Assembly (NCBI RefSeq): GCF_900637515.1
Contig: NZ_LR134375.1
Span: forward strand, 1,989,001-2,053,000
Source: Veillonella dispar
GTDB lineage: Bacteria > Bacillota > Negativicutes > Veillonellales > Veillonellaceae
Direction of reading: 5' to 3'
Length of the DNA stretch: 64,000 bases
A program made the translations under genes and the position numbers. The notes under the pieces were generated by a model. The model did not search any database. It was not told where the DNA came from and worked only from the letters and a program-made list of their open reading frames with translations. How positions within the stretch are numbered: the first letter of the stretch is position 1; every line of letters starts with the position of its first letter. Of the stretch, positions 63,058 through 64,000 are shown piece after piece.

Positions 63058-64000
63058 TTATTTCTTTACTCTTTTATTACTAGCATGTCTTAGTTGCTTG
63101 GCATTTCCGAAGTCTAAGTATTCCATTATATTACGTAGTTCAATATGATTATACTTATTTTTACCATCTTCATAGGTAAGCGAAATATAGTATTCATATT
63201 TATCATCTGTAATCAGATGGAAAATACGAGATTTCTTACCTGGATTATATTGCTCCAAAAGATAAGAAGGAACACCATTATTCCATATTAAGGCTGCTTG
63301 AAGAGGTATATCTTTTACTAATATTGGATTCTTTTTATAGAAAAAATGTTTTAAAACAGTCTGAGTATACAACTGTATAGGCACAGCTTTATCTACTAAG
63401 GCACTACGTGCAACAACGAGTTTCATACCATCTCCAACATACACGCGACCTTGAAAGTTATCACTTTTTTCTTCCCTATCTAACATCATACCCTTAGGTA
63501 GTCGATAGGTTAGATTATCCCACGTAACAGTATCACTAGTTTTATCTAGATTATCTAATGTCTGCATAGAAGGAATTACAAAATTAGCCATTGTAGATTC
63601 TAACTTTTTTGTAACGGGCTGATTCTTATTGCCTAGGATTGCCATATACATCTGATTTGGGTATTGATCAAAAGTAACAGCTGCATACATTACAGGTAGA
63701 TTTCCATTCGAATATTTTTCTCTTATTCCCCAATAGCCTTTACTAATGCCCGGATACTTAAATTCCCCTTTACGTTGATCATTTCTATTAAATCCTGAAT
63801 CTTCAACTTGTTCATTAGCACCTACTAGACCAGCAATAACATTGTGTTCAAAAACATACGAGCCTTTACCCTTTTTATTTAAGTCCTCAAAATAACTTTC
63901 TACCACGGAAATAGGCAATGTCACTTTAGCCTTATAGTCACCTTCATGCAATAAAATTACAGTAGATTCATGCGTAATTAAATCCAAATACTTCGCATAG
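63058..64000 (-). CDS. Secreted PGADA-family protein, member 6 (5' end outside the window)
   Basis: At least 313 codons; the frame is open to the window edge (reading YAKYLDLITHESTVILLHEG at the start of what is visible), so the signal peptide and PGADA motif lie beyond 64000. Landmarks: NFVIPSMQTLDNLD, TWDNLTYRLPKGMMLD, ALIWNNGVPSYLLEQYNPGK, LRNIMEYLDFGNAKQLRHAS. It pairs most closely with member 5 and also ends in a basic tail. Unknown function. Confidence 0.8.
   Translation of the reverse strand, partial: YAKYLDLITHESTVILLHEGDYKAKVTLPISVVESYFEDLNKKGKGSYVFEHNVIAGLVGANEQVEDSGFNRNDQRKGEFKYPGISKGYWGIREKYSNGNLPVMYAAVTFDQYPNQMYMAILGNKNQPVTKKLESTMANFVIPSMQTLDNLDKTSDTVTWDNLTYRLPKGMMLDREEKSDNFQGRVYVGDGMKLVVARSALVDKAVPIQLYTQTVLKHFFYKKNPILVKDIPLQAALIWNNGVPSYLLEQYNPGKKSRIFHLITDDKYEYYISLTYEDGKNKYNHIELRNIMEYLDFGNAKQLRHASNKRVKK

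Overview
The window looks like the chromosome of a Veillonella-type organism (Negativicutes, diderm Firmicutes). The basis is gene content. A TonB/ExbB/ExbD operon implies an outer membrane. A two-subunit methylmalonyl-CoA mutase with its MeaB GTPase, behind a cobalamin riboswitch, fits succinate/propionate fermentation. A large FAD/Fe-S D-lactate dehydrogenase-like protein fits lactate use. The DNA is moderately AT-rich. Assignment to genus is inference; no 16S gene is present.

Layout. 1-3 kb: end of a type I restriction-modification locus (hsdM, start of hsdS) lying against the 3' end of a tRNA-Arg(CCU). 3-17 kb: mostly minus-strand housekeeping genes: e(P4)-type acid phosphatase, catalase, an ArsR-family regulator with dinB, purA, an Fsr-like MFS exporter, purB, and exbB-exbD-tonB. 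17-25 kb: a DUF3829 lipoprotein and the riboswitch-mutA-mutB-meaB operon. 25-41 kb: RarD-like permease, second DUF3829 lipoprotein, HicAB toxin-antitoxin, TPR lipoprotein, lactate dehydrogenase-like protein, TSUP permease, CLC chloride transporter, fucO, nagZ, a BFD-like protein, a site-2-protease-like protein without catalytic residues, a CMD-family protein, and a cysteine-less OhrR-like regulator. 41-49 kb: nitroreductase, organophosphate antiporter flanked by P-type ATPase relics, ArsC/Spx-like protein, HigBA, DUF554, tag.

49-64 kb is an accessory region. It holds six paralogous secreted proteins of unknown function, two almost identical flavin reductases, smaller secreted proteins, and four copies of a small cassette not captured by ordinary gene calling. 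Each cassette has a 33-codon hydrophobic peptide gene (three intact, one broken) on the minus strand. Facing it is a perfectly spaced plus-strand promoter (TTGACG-17-TATAAT) driving a short RNA that ends in a hairpin overlapping the 3' end of the peptide gene. This is the architecture of a type I toxin-antitoxin module (TxpA/RatA-like).

A second window-wide signal is the octamer GTGAAAGC. I found 29 exact copies on the two strands, against roughly 1.7 expected from base composition. It occurs in both orientations, mostly inside genes, and once as an inverted pair forming an intergenic hairpin. That pattern resembles a DNA-uptake sequence. It is absent from the restriction locus.

Other points of interest: a B12 riboswitch in front of a B12-dependent enzyme, a P1B-ATPase membrane domain lacking its catalytic head, a candidate CU-rich small RNA near 47.5 kb, well-formed operators for HicAB, HigBA and the OhrR-like protein, and a recurring class of short fixed-period tandem repeats in intergenic DNA.
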